Shown here: piece by piece, positions 12,272 to 19,409 of the stretch | Layout of the letters: every line of letters begins with the position of its first letter | Numbering within the stretch: position 1 is the first letter of the stretch | DNA from: 2-02-FULL-66-14 sp037443705 | Lineage (GTDB): Bacteria; Pseudomonadota; Gammaproteobacteria; Burkholderiales; SG8-39 | Length of the DNA: 64,000 nucleotides | Direction: 5' to 3' | NCBI GenBank assembly: GCA_037443705.1 | Contig: JBBINV010000002.1 | Location: forward strand, 1 to 64,000 | The notes under the pieces: model-generated | Databases searched by the model: none | The model's input: only the letters and a program-made list of their open reading frames with translations | Told to the model about the DNA's origin: nothing | Program-made: the position numbers and the translations under genes

Positions 12272-12577
12272 TCAGTCGTTCGGCAGCTTGTGGACCATCT
12301 TCTTGAACTCTCCGCATTCGAGCGCCGGCCAGATCTCGGAGTGTGCGCGGCCGTAGCTGGGCACGAGCACGGATACGCGCGTCGCAGTCTCGAGGTCGGG
12401 CGCGCTGAAGATATCCACGTAGTCGTACGGCCCGAGCACCGCGTAGTTCGCGATCCACCTCACCTTCGGACAGGCGCTGCGCACGCCATCGGCCACGTGG
12501 CGCTCGAGGGACTCGAACGACTTCGGCTGATGCAGCGCGTCCGTTGACAGCCGGGTCAGCATTACGAAGTTCGGCAT
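12272..12577 (-). CDS. GYD domain protein
   Basis: 101-residue single-domain protein with the features that name the GYD family: N-terminal MPNFVMLTRLS, the central YAVLGPYDYVDIFSAPD and the closing acidic helix. The family has a dimeric alpha-beta barrel (ferredoxin-like) fold and no established biochemical role, but it is often found with stress genes. A GGAGG ribosome site lies 5-10 bases before the ATG. The FNR-like box at 12638-12651, inside the 3' end of the upstream radical SAM gene, has a TAGCCT -10 at 12616-12611. This predicts a transcript start near 12603. Confidence 0.82.
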   Translation of the reverse strand: MPNFVMLTRLSTDALHQPKSFESLERHVADGVRSACPKVRWIANYAVLGPYDYVDIFSAPDLETATRVSVLVPSYGRAHSEIWPALECGEFKKMVHKLPND

Positions 12578-12613
12578 GACGCCTCCAGCCGTCTGGAAAA
12601 ATCTCCGGAAAGG

Positions 12614-13732
12614 CTAGCTGCGCGGCGCGGCCGCGGCTTGACCGGCGTCAAACGACATCCCTGCGCCGTCGATCGGGGTCCCGCATTCCGGGCAGCGGTC
12701 CGCGGCAACGCGATTGCGAATCATGACGTTGCCGAAGCGCTCGATGAGCAGCGTCCGGCAACTCCAGCAGTAGCTGTTCTCGCCCTTCTCGCCCGGGACG
12801 TTGCCTTCGTAGACGTAGCGCAGGCCCGCCTTTCGCCCGAGCTCGGCGGCTCGCCGGAGCGCAGCGACGGGAGTGACGGGTTTGTCGAGCATCTTCCAGG
12901 CCGGAAAGAACTGCGACACGTGCCACGGCACCTCGGCGCCCACCGAGCGCACGAACGCCGCAATCCCGGCGAGCTCCTCGTCGGAATCGTTCAGCCCCGG
13001 GATCACGAGCGTCGTCACCTCGACCCAAACGCCGAGCGCGCGGTACAGGCGGATCGCCTCCAGGATCGGCTCGAGACGCGCGCGGCTCACCTTGCGGTAG
13101 CTCTCGGGCTTCCAGAACTTGAGGTCGACGTTCGCCGCGTCGAGCACCGGCGCGAGCTTCCGGAGCGGCGCCTCCGAGATGAAGCCGTTGGTGACGAAGA
13201 TGTTCCTGAGGCCCTTGTCGCGCGCGAGCACGACGGTGTCGTACGCGAGCTCGTAGAACACCGTAGGCTCGGTGTACGTATAGGCGATCGAGCGGCAGCC
13301 CGAGGCAGCCGCGCGCTCCACGATCTCCTTCGGCGTCACCTGCTCCCCGAGGATCGCATCCTCGAGCTCGGAGAGCCTCGGGCACACGGGCTCCTCGCCG
13401 CCCGTGTGCGGGGCGCTTCGCCGCAGCGTGTCCTTGGGCCACTGCGAGATCTCCCAGTTCTGGCAGAAGGCGCAGCGCAGGTTGCAGCCCACCGTCGCAA
13501 TCGAGTAAGCGCGCGAGCCCGGAGGGAAGTGGAACAGGGGCTTCTTCTCCACCGGGTCGATGTGCCGCGAGCAGACCTTGTCGTAGACGAGCGTGTAGAG
13601 CGTGCCGCCGCGGTTGACCCTCACCCCGCACGCGCCGAAGCCGCCGTCGCGGATGCGGCAGTCGTGCGGGCACAGCGTGCACAGCACCCCGCCCGCGGGC
13701 AGCTTTTCGTAGAAGAGCGCCTCGCGGCTCAG
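12614..13732 (-). CDS. amrS: AmmeMemoRadiSam-type radical SAM enzyme
   Basis: Radical SAM protein of the PflA-like group that accompanies AMMECR1/Memo proteins. The [4Fe-4S]-SAM motif is C-NLR-C-AF-C with Cys83, Cys87 and Cys90 (numbered from 13732). There are extra N-terminal cysteines (CTLCPHDC) and a C-terminal zinc-ribbon-like pair (CWSC, CPEC). GTG 13687 is the first canonical start, but the family N-terminus SREALFYEKLPAGG is encoded just upstream. It begins at a CTG (13732) that overlaps the preceding HPF-CSD stop as CTGA. The CTG start gives 372 residues. The substrate of the family is unknown. It is co-transcribed with the ribosome-hibernation fusion gene. Confidence 0.85.
   Translation of the reverse strand: MSREALFYEKLPAGGVLCTLCPHDCRIRDGGFGACGVRVNRGGTLYTLVYDKVCSRHIDPVEKKPLFHFPPGSRAYSIATVGCNLRCAFCQNWEISQWPKDTLRRSAPHTGGEEPVCPRLSELEDAILGEQVTPKEIVERAAASGCRSIAYTYTEPTVFYELAYDTVVLARDKGLRNIFVTNGFISEAPLRKLAPVLDAANVDLKFWKPESYRKVSRARLEPILEAIRLYRALGVWVEVTTLVIPGLNDSDEELAGIAAFVRSVGAEVPWHVSQFFPAWKMLDKPVTPVAALRRAAELGRKAGLRYVYEGNVPGEKGENSYCWSCRTLLIERFGNVMIRNRVAADRCPECGTPIDGAGMSFDAGQAAAAPRS
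12638..12651 (-). promoter_or_regulatory. FNR-like box for the GYD gene
   Basis: TTGACCGGCGTCAA, with the -10-like TAGCCT (12616-12611) 21 bases downstream on the minus strand. The site overlaps the last codons of the upstream radical SAM gene, so GYD can be transcribed separately from that gene. Confidence 0.65.
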
Positions 13733-14268
13733 CCGTGCTTGCCCACGGTGACGCGCTTCGCCTGCCGGCCCTCGCCCGCCAGCTCCTCGATGAACTGCAC
13801 TTGAGCGCCTTCCTCGAGCTGCTCGAACGGGGGATGGACCACGTTATCGCGCGAAAAGTAGAGTTCGCGCCCGTCGGCGGTCTCGATGAAGCCGATGCCC
13901 TCCTCGCGCGACAGGCGCGCCACCTTGCCGTGCTGCGGAACCTCGTGGCTCTTGACGTCGCCGCGGTTCTCGCGCGCCGCTTCCTCGAGCTTGCGGCCGG
14001 CGGCGTTGAACGCATCGCGCAGCGCGACATAGACGTCCTCGTGGTGGTCGCGGTTGATCGCGATCTCGTGCCGGGGCACGCGCAGGTCGAGCTTCACGGT
14101 GAACTGCTTGCCCTGGTGGCGGTGCCGGTCGCGCTGCTCCACCACGACGCGGCAGCTCGTGATGCGAGGGTGGAATTCCTCCAGCTTCGCCGCCTTGTCG
14201 CGGATGCGCGCGTCCAGCGCGTCCGAGCGCTCGATGCCGCGGTAGGTGATCTGAAGGGGAACTTGCAT
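13729..14268 (-). CDS. Ribosome hibernation factor (HPF/RaiA) fused to a cold-shock domain
   Basis: 179-residue fusion. Residues 1-105 form an HPF/RaiA domain (MQVPLQITYRGIERSDALDARI, FTVKLDLRVPRHEIAINRD). Residues 113-177 form a cold-shock/S1-like RNA-binding domain with GIGFIE (RNP1-like) and LYFSRDNV (RNP2-like). HPF proteins bind the 30S decoding site and store inactive ribosomes; the CSD replaces the usual dimerising C-terminus of long HPF. The FNR-like box at 14329-14342 with -10 TAGGGT predicts a 26-base leader. Expression under oxygen limitation would fit a role in dormancy. The downstream radical SAM gene is coupled by CTGA. Confidence 0.88.
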   Translation of the reverse strand: MQVPLQITYRGIERSDALDARIRDKAAKLEEFHPRITSCRVVVEQRDRHRHQGKQFTVKLDLRVPRHEIAINRDHHEDVYVALRDAFNAAGRKLEEAARENRGDVKSHEVPQHGKVARLSREEGIGFIETADGRELYFSRDNVVHPPFEQLEEGAQVQFIEELAGEGRQAKRVTVGKHG

Positions 14269-14328
14269 GGGTGTCCGTCCCTTGTCTGGTCTTGCCGGAT
14301 CACCCTATGCCAACGGCCGGCAGCCCGA

Positions 14329-14342
14329 TTGACCGCCGTCAA
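14329..14342 (-). promoter_or_regulatory. FNR-like box for the HPF-CSD/radical SAM operon
   Basis: TTGACCGCCGTCAA. On the minus strand a -10-like TAGGGT (14307-14302) follows after 21 bases, and the HPF-CSD ATG is at 14268 with a predicted leader of about 26 bases. In the plus direction no -10 is seen at that spacing. Confidence 0.68.
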
Positions 14343-14457
14343 ACCGCATTCGCGGCCCCGTTCCGGCCGGGCCGTCGAAAATGGCGGGAAACGCCGGCAC
14401 TCCCAGGGAGAGTGCCGCCGCGTTCGGCGTGTTCTGTCCCGGCAACGCGAAGGTCGA

Positions 14458-14463
14458 TATAAT
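14458..14463 (+). promoter_or_regulatory. Consensus -10 (TATAAT) of probable tRNA-Asn promoter
   Basis: A perfect TATAAT stands in the 300-base gap between the HPF-CSD gene and the tRNA. Its -35 region (around 14435-14440) is weak. A second TTGACA at 14483-14488 sits in the loop of a perfect 7-bp hairpin (14475-14495), which may be a leader structure. Apart from these and the FNR-like box, the gap holds no gene that I can see. Confidence 0.5.
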
Positions 14464-14569
14464 TGCGAGGTTCGAGCTTCCCTTGACACGGGAAGCAGGA
14501 TTGCGGCTCACCCGTGCCAGGAATTCGCGGATCAAGGGCAACCGGCGGGCCGCCAGGTAAGAGATCCAA

Positions 14570-14884
14570 TCCCCGATAGCTCAGTCGGTAGAGCGACGGA
14601 CTGTTAACCCAAGCCGTCTCCAGTCCCAATCGGGACGGCGGAAAAAGGCAGCGCCGGGGTGAAAGCCCCGGAGGAAAAGGCGTCAAAGTCGGCGAACCCT
14701 AAAGGCCGCAAGGCCCATGGCAACGCCGAGCCAAGCCGCTTCGAGTGAAGCGGAAGGTGTAGAGACTAGACGGCGCCCGCCTAAAGGCCCACGGCCCATG
14801 GCGAAGGCATAGTCCACGTCCTTGTGAAAGCGAGGGTAACGGGTAATCCGCAGGTCCCAGGTTCGAGCCCTGGTCGGGGAGCCA
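14570..14884 (+). tRNA. tRNA-Asn(GUU) interrupted by a group I intron
   Basis: The 5' exon (14570-14604) has acceptor strand TCCCCGA, D-arm GCTC/GAGC and the anticodon arm up to CTGT. The 3' exon (14844-14884) begins TAATCCGC, has the T-arm CCAGG/CCTGG with TTCGAGC, acceptor TCGGGGA, discriminator G and an encoded CCA. Joined, they give a 76-base tRNA with loop CTGTTAA, anticodon GUU (Asn). The first anticodon-stem pair is an A27-C43 mismatch. The proposed junction lies between anticodon bases U35 and U36. The exact exon edges are inferred from restoring the tRNA and from the need for a terminal intron G. Confidence 0.93.
14605..14843 (+). ncRNA. Group I self-splicing intron (IC3-like ribozyme) in tRNA-Asn
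   Basis: About 239 bases with no ORF. The core matches the Azoarcus tRNA-Ile intron as I remember it, including GGCAACGCCGAGCCAAGC and GGTGTAGAGACTAGACGG. Visible helices: P2 capped by a GAAA tetraloop (14654-14671), P4 TCGGCG/CGCCGA (14689-14694 with 14724-14729), P5 hairpin GGCC-GCAA-GGCC (14704-14715), P6 hairpin (14736-14753), P7 GACTA/TAGTC (14764-14768 with 14810-14814), and P9 with a GAAA loop (14820-14835). P3 pairs GGCGTC with GACGGCGCC, where Azoarcus has the compensating GGUGUC/GACGGCACC. A P1 with a U-G wobble can form between the exon end GACTGT and GCCGTC in the intron. Confidence 0.9.
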
Positions 14885-14902
14885 AGATTCAGCGACTTGA
14901 CC

Positions 14903-15733
14903 CTAGCGCCGTCTGAAAGCGCGGAAATCGTCGCGAAGGTCGAGCCGGCATGCGTCGAAGAAGTAGTTCCTCTTGAACATCGGCTTGTGGACCTCCACCC
15001 AATGCGTCCGGGCGAGCAGATCAAGAACCTTGAAGTGATTCGGCTCGTGCGAATGAAGCTCGCCATATACCCACGCCACGCGCTCGAGGATGCTCCTGGG
15101 GAAAGCCGACAGGATCAGGTATTCCGCGCCTTCCGTGTCGATCTTGATGATGTCGGGCTGCGGGTTCCCGAGCTCCGACAGGACGGACCGCATCGAACGC
15201 ACCGCACAGCGAACGCCCCCTGATCCGCCGGCAAACATGGAGTAGCTGCCGGCGTTGATCCCTTTCTCGTCGGTATGCAGTTGCACTTCACCGTCGGTTT
15301 CGCCCAGGGCATAGGGATGAACATGCACCCTGCCGATGCCCGACGTATTGCGCCGCAACAGCTCCAGATTGGAGGGAACCGGCTCGAAACAGTGGATGGC
15401 GGCTCGCGGAAACAGGTTCGCCAGGTATCGCGCCGTAGCGCCGATGTTCGCCCCGATGTCGAATATGGTCCGCGCCTCCAGAGCGCCCGGGAGCCAATAT
15501 TCCGCTTTCCGGCCCTCCTTGAGGAGCACGTCGTAGATGACGCCGGCATCGCTGGTTGCCGGACGGTAATGGATCGGTTTCCTGTCACAAGCGCACACGA
15601 GCTGCGCGACGTCCGGGCCGCGGCGACGGGTGTACGCCCGGGCGAACGCGAGCGAGCGCGACCGAAGAAGCACCTTGAGCCACTTGAGCACGGGACGGAC
15701 CGGCGTTTCCACTCCGGGCTTGACCCCCTGCAT
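14903..15733 (-). CDS. FkbM family methyltransferase
   Basis: 276-residue SAM-dependent methyltransferase. Motif I IFDIGANIG is at residues 90-98, the acidic-loop CFEPVPSNLELL follows near 115, and the FkbM signature IIKIDTEGAE is at about 195-204. FkbM proteins O-methylate sugars or polyketides; the target here is unknown. The gene sits directly downstream of the tRNA-Asn on the opposite strand, a position typical of inserted accessory genes, and it has no functional partners nearby. The start ATG 15733 gives a basic N-terminal extension (residues 1-45) before the domain. Confidence 0.85.
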   Translation of the reverse strand: MQGVKPGVETPVRPVLKWLKVLLRSRSLAFARAYTRRRGPDVAQLVCACDRKPIHYRPATSDAGVIYDVLLKEGRKAEYWLPGALEARTIFDIGANIGATARYLANLFPRAAIHCFEPVPSNLELLRRNTSGIGRVHVHPYALGETDGEVQLHTDEKGINAGSYSMFAGGSGGVRCAVRSMRSVLSELGNPQPDIIKIDTEGAEYLILSAFPRSILERVAWVYGELHSHEPNHFKVLDLLARTHWVEVHKPMFKRNYFFDACRLDLRDDFRAFRRR

Positions 15734-15745
15734 TCTGCCAGAGGC

Positions 15746-15865
15746 TCACGGGCCCTCCAGCCGGCGGTGCGGCGCAACGCGATCGGCATTGCCCATGCGC
15801 TTCTCGAGTCCGGACATTCCGGCGGGCACGCGATCGTCCTCGATGAATGGCGGCGGGGAGATCAC
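15746..15865 (-). CDS. Small hypothetical protein (39 aa)
   Basis: A short frame from GTG 15865 overlaps the pncB stop (GTGA), the same coupling style as many real genes here. It encodes 39 residues beginning MISPPPFIEDDRVPAG and resembles no family I know. It may be a genuine small protein, the N-terminal remnant of a lost downstream gene, or chance. It fills the space between pncB and the FkbM gene. Confidence 0.3.
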   Translation of the reverse strand: MISPPPFIEDDRVPAGMSGLEKRMGNADRVAPHRRLEGP

Positions 15866-17196
15866 GCCTCGGCCGAGTCGACCTCGGCGGCGAGCGCGCG
15901 CAGTCGCGGCGAGATTTCCACCGGATAGGGACTCGGCGCGTCTTCGAGCCGCTTGAGCGCCTCCGGCAGGTGCTCGAGCTGGTCCCGCATTCTGGCGCGC
16001 GCGGCATCCAGCGAAGGCAGTTCGCCGGTGATCTTCCCGGCCGCCATCACCGGCGCGAGGAGCGGCTCGCCCGGCTGCGGGTCGCCCTCTGCCGTGACGA
16101 CATCCCCGGCGAACTTCCCGTCGGCGGCGAGCCGGCGGAACACCTGCTTGCGGCCGGGCCAGGTCGCCTTTCCGGCCGAGCGCTTGCGGCGTGCGCGGCC
16201 GCCGTACTCCTGGAGCTTGTACACCGCGTCGAGGCACGGCGCGTCCGCCGAGGTGACGAGGCTCGTGCCGATGCCGAACGCGTCGATGGGCGCGTTCTGC
16301 GCGAGCAGATCGCGCACGCGATACTCGTCGAGGTTGCCGCTGGCGAAGATCGTCGCCGATTTCAGCCCCGCCGCGTCGAGCACGGCGCGCACCTCGCGCG
16401 CGAGCGGGGCGAGGTCGCCGCTATCGAGGCGCACGCCGCGCACCGCGATGCCCTCGCGCGCGAGCTCCGGGGCGAGCGCCGCGACCTTGCGCGCGCCCGC
16501 CACCGTGTCGTAGGTGTCGATGAGAAGGAGCGCCGATTTCGGGAACGCGCGCGCGAAGTGCGCGAACGCCGCCGTTTCGCTTGCGTGCGCCTGCACGAAC
16601 GAGTGCGCCATGGTGCCGAAGACGGGAATGCCGTAGCGCCGCGCCGCCAGCGTATTGGAGGTTCCGCAGAAGCCCGCTATCCAGGCCGAGCGCGCCGCGA
16701 GCATCGCGGCTTCCGCCCCGTGCGCGCGGCGCATGCCGAAGTCGATCAGTCGCCTGCCCGGCGCCGCGAGCACCGAACGCACCGCTTTCGACGCCGCGAT
16801 GACCGAGAAGTGCATCAGGTTCACGAGGCGCGACTCGACGAGCTGCGCTTGCGGCATCGGCGCGGCGACGCGAAGGATGGGCTCGTCCGGAAAGAAAACC
16901 GTGCCTTCGGGCATCGCGTGCACCTCGCCGGTGAAGCTCAGCTCGGCGAGGCGATCGGCGAATTCGGGCTTGAAATGCCCGCAGCGGCGCACCCACGCGA
17001 GCTCATCGCCGGAGAACCGCAACCCCTGGAGAAACTCGAGCGCGGGCGCGAGGCCGGCCGCGACGAGGAAATTCCGCCCCGGCGGGAGCTTCCGGACGTA
17101 CAGCTCGAACACCGCGGTTTCCGTCATGCCGGCCTCGAAATAGGCCTGCAGCATGGTGAGCTGGTAGAGGTCGGTCAGCAGCGCGCTCGAAGTCAC
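15862..17196 (-). CDS. pncB: Nicotinate phosphoribosyltransferase
   Basis: 444-residue enzyme making nicotinate mononucleotide from nicotinate and PRPP in the NAD salvage pathway. Family landmarks are LLTDLYQLTMLQAYFEAGM at the N-terminus, the FGMRRAHGAEAAMLAARSAW active-site segment, GTMAHSFVQAH, and the phosphate-binding VRLDSGDLAPLA. The start is GTG 17196. The FNR-like box at 17230-17243, shared with the divergent porG, has -10 TAGCGT (17208-17203). The predicted transcript start coincides with the GTG, and no Shine-Dalgarno is present. Oxygen-linked control of NAD salvage would be consistent with redox stress (inference). Confidence 0.95.
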   Translation of the reverse strand: MTSSALLTDLYQLTMLQAYFEAGMTETAVFELYVRKLPPGRNFLVAAGLAPALEFLQGLRFSGDELAWVRRCGHFKPEFADRLAELSFTGEVHAMPEGTVFFPDEPILRVAAPMPQAQLVESRLVNLMHFSVIAASKAVRSVLAAPGRRLIDFGMRRAHGAEAAMLAARSAWIAGFCGTSNTLAARRYGIPVFGTMAHSFVQAHASETAAFAHFARAFPKSALLLIDTYDTVAGARKVAALAPELAREGIAVRGVRLDSGDLAPLAREVRAVLDAAGLKSATIFASGNLDEYRVRDLLAQNAPIDAFGIGTSLVTSADAPCLDAVYKLQEYGGRARRKRSAGKATWPGRKQVFRRLAADGKFAGDVVTAEGDPQPGEPLLAPVMAAGKITGELPSLDAARARMRDQLEHLPEALKRLEDAPSPYPVEISPRLRALAAEVDSAEA

Positions 17197-17229
17197 GCCG
17201 CCACGCTACGCGCGCGCCGCGCGCCGGGC

Positions 17230-17243
17230 TTGACGCAAGTCAA
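17230..17243. promoter_or_regulatory. Symmetric FNR-like palindrome driving divergent pncB and por operon
   Basis: TTGACGCAAGTCAA, a perfect TTGAC/GTCAA repeat. A -10-like TAGCTT starts 21 bases to the right (17265-17270) and TAGCGT 21 bases to the left (17208-17203). porG ATG is at 17278 and pncB GTG at 17196, so each start codon lies 7-8 bases after its -10. One regulator dimer could serve both genes. Confidence 0.75.
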
Positions 17244-17277
17244 CGGTCGGCGCGGCTCCGGGGGTAGCTTCCGGGCC

Positions 17278-18165
17278 ATGTACCGCATCCGCATCCACGG
17301 CCGCGGCGGACAGGGGATCAAGACCGCGGGCCGCATCCTCGGCACCGCGCTGTTTCGCCAGGGCTACGAGGTCCAGGACGCGCCCGTGTACGGCGCCGAG
17401 CGGCGCGGCGCGCCGATGTTCGCGCACGTGCGCGCGGCGCGCGAGCCGATCCGCGAGCGGGGTCTGGTCACGCGCCCGGACCTGGTGGCGGTGGCCGATG
17501 CCACGCTCCTGCAGGCCGCCGCCGCCGCAGTCCTGCTCGGCGTGGAGGCGCGCACCGTGCTCCTGCTCGCGAGCGACGAGCTGCCCGAGGCGTGGCGCCT
17601 GAGGCTCAGGTTTCCCGGCACGATCTTCACGGTTCATCCCCGGGAGACCCGGCAAACCTCGCTCGGCGCGCTCGCCGCCGGGGCGGCCGCGCGCCTGCTC
17701 GGCATCCTCGGGCGCGACACGCTCGCCGAAGCGGCGCGCGAAGAGCTCGGCGAAGTCGACGGGGCGGTTTTCGCCGGATTCGACAGCCTCGCACGGCAGG
17801 CCGGGGCGGTCTCCGAGGGAGCGCCAATCGCGGCGAGCGGCTACACGCCGCCCGACTGGATCGAGCTGGCGCCCGAGCCCGCGCGAAGCTCCGCGCCCGA
17901 CATCCGCGCGCGCCAGTCGAGCGTCCTCTCGAATACGGGCGCATGGCGCACGATGCGCCCGGTGATCGATCCCGAGCACTGCAACCGCTGCACGTGGGTG
18001 TGCGGCACGCTCTGCCCCGACAGCGCGATCAGCGCCGACTCCGGCGGCGCGCCGCGCATCGACTACGACCATTGCAAAGGGTGCCTCGTGTGCGTGGCGG
18101 TGTGCCCGCCGCATGCGATCCGGGCCGTGCCCGAGCGGGCCCCGGCAGCGGAGCCTGCGACATGA
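17278..18165 (+). CDS. porG: 2-oxoacid:ferredoxin oxidoreductase, gamma subunit fused to a 2[4Fe-4S] delta domain
   Basis: 295-residue fusion. Residues 1-180 are the gamma (POR domain) subunit, with the RIHGRGGQGIKTAGRILG N-terminus. From residue 235 there is a ferredoxin-like delta domain with Cys clusters C235-x2-C-x3-C-x3-C and C-x2-C-x2-C-x3-CP; the first has a slightly unusual spacing. With PorA and PorB it forms a pyruvate (or related 2-oxoacid):ferredoxin oxidoreductase that passes electrons to ferredoxin under low oxygen. ATG 17278 coincides with the transcription start predicted from the FNR-like box, and no ribosome site precedes it. porA overlaps it by ATGA. Confidence 0.9.
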   Translation: MYRIRIHGRGGQGIKTAGRILGTALFRQGYEVQDAPVYGAERRGAPMFAHVRAAREPIRERGLVTRPDLVAVADATLLQAAAAAVLLGVEARTVLLLASDELPEAWRLRLRFPGTIFTVHPRETRQTSLGALAAGAAARLLGILGRDTLAEAAREELGEVDGAVFAGFDSLARQAGAVSEGAPIAASGYTPPDWIELAPEPARSSAPDIRARQSSVLSNTGAWRTMRPVIDPEHCNRCTWVCGTLCPDSAISADSGGAPRIDYDHCKGCLVCVAVCPPHAIRAVPERAPAAEPAT

Positions 18166-19409
18166 ACCGGGTTCTCCTCACCGGCAACGCGGCCGCCGCG
18201 TGGGGCGCGCGCCTCGCGCGCGCGGAATATTTCCCGGCGTTCCCGATTACGCCGCAGACCGAAATCGTCGAGACGCTCGCGGGCTGGATCGAGGGCGGCG
18301 CGATGAGCGGGCGGCTCACGATGCTCGAGTCCGAGCACTCGATGGTGACCGCGGCCGCCGCCGCCGCGGCGACCGGCGTGCGCACGTTCACCGCGACCTC
18401 GAGCCAGGGGCTGCTGCACGCGATGGAGATGCTCTATGCGGTTTCGGGGTGGCGCGCGCCGTTCGTGCTGGTGAACGTCTCGCGCGCGCTCGCCACGCCG
18501 ATCACGCTCGAATCCGACCACAACGACGTGCTCGCCGCGCGCGACTCCGGTTTCCTGCAGATCCACTGCGCGACCTGCCAGGAGGTGCTCGACTCGATCC
18601 TGATCGCCTATCGCGTCGCCGAGGATTCGCGCGTGCGCCTTCCTGCCCTCGTCAATATGGATGGGTTCACGTTGTCGTTCACGAGAGAGCCCGTCGAAGT
18701 TCCCGAATCCGGGCAGGTAAACCAATATCTGAAAGAATTCCGGATCGAAAACACCGGCTTCCGCGCGAGCCAGCCCGTGAGCCGCGCGGTCGCCGTGATC
18801 GGCGGCGTGCCCTACTCCTACTTCCGCTACGAGGCGCACCTCGCCGCCAACGAGGCGCTGCGCGCGCACGAGGAGGCGGCGCGGGACTTCGCGCGCACGT
18901 TCGGACGGAGCTACGGCGCGCTCGAGTGCTACCGGTCCGACGACGCCGAGGTCGTGTTCTTTCTCGCCGGCGCGTTCGCGACCAAGGCGCACGACGCGGT
19001 GGACCGGCTGCGCGAGGCCGGATTCGCGGCGGGGCTCGTTCGGCCGCGCCTGGTGCGGCCCTGGCCCGCAGCGGCGCTGCGCGAGGCGCTCGCCGGAAAG
19101 AAAGGCGTGGCGGTGATCGACCAGAACCTCTCGATCGGCCGGGGCGGCGTCCTGCACACGGAGCTCGCCGCGACGCTGTACGGTGCGAAGGGCGCGCCCC
19201 CCGTGCTCGCGAGCTTCATCGGGGGGCTGGGCGGGCGCGACATCGGCGCCGAGGAGCTCTACGAGATCGCGCGCGTGACGCGCGAGGCTGCGCGCGAAGG
19301 CCGCACGCCCGAGCCGCGCCTGCTCTACACCGCGCGCGAGCTGCGCGAGGTGCGCAAGCTCCAGGCGATTGCCGCGGCCGAGCGCACCGGGCTGGGAGGC
19401 GCCGAATGA
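18162..19409 (+). CDS. porA: 2-oxoacid:ferredoxin oxidoreductase, alpha subunit
   Basis: 415-residue alpha subunit with the pyrimidine-binding ThDP domain (GNAAAAWGARLARAEYFPAFPITPQTEIVE, ESEHSMVTAAAAAAATGVRTFTATSS) and the transketolase C-domain-like region (VRPRLVRPWPAAALREAL, NLSIGRGGVLHTELA). The PITPQTEI and TATSSQGL motifs are those of PorA. ATG 18162 overlaps the porG stop, and the porB start overlaps its own stop, so the three subunits are translationally coupled. Pyruvate is the most likely substrate, but 2-ketoisovalerate or another 2-oxoacid cannot be excluded from sequence alone. Confidence 0.93.
   Translation: MNRVLLTGNAAAAWGARLARAEYFPAFPITPQTEIVETLAGWIEGGAMSGRLTMLESEHSMVTAAAAAAATGVRTFTATSSQGLLHAMEMLYAVSGWRAPFVLVNVSRALATPITLESDHNDVLAARDSGFLQIHCATCQEVLDSILIAYRVAEDSRVRLPALVNMDGFTLSFTREPVEVPESGQVNQYLKEFRIENTGFRASQPVSRAVAVIGGVPYSYFRYEAHLAANEALRAHEEAARDFARTFGRSYGALECYRSDDAEVVFFLAGAFATKAHDAVDRLREAGFAAGLVRPRLVRPWPAAALREALAGKKGVAVIDQNLSIGRGGVLHTELAATLYGAKGAPPVLASFIGGLGGRDIGAEELYEIARVTREAAREGRTPEPRLLYTARELREVRKLQAIAAAERTGLGGAE

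Noticed and set aside
14475..14495. Perfect 7-bp hairpin GCTTCCC/GGGAAGC before the tRNA as a terminator
   Set aside because: No T-run follows and it lies downstream of a TATAAT that probably drives the tRNA, so it is more likely a leader hairpin.
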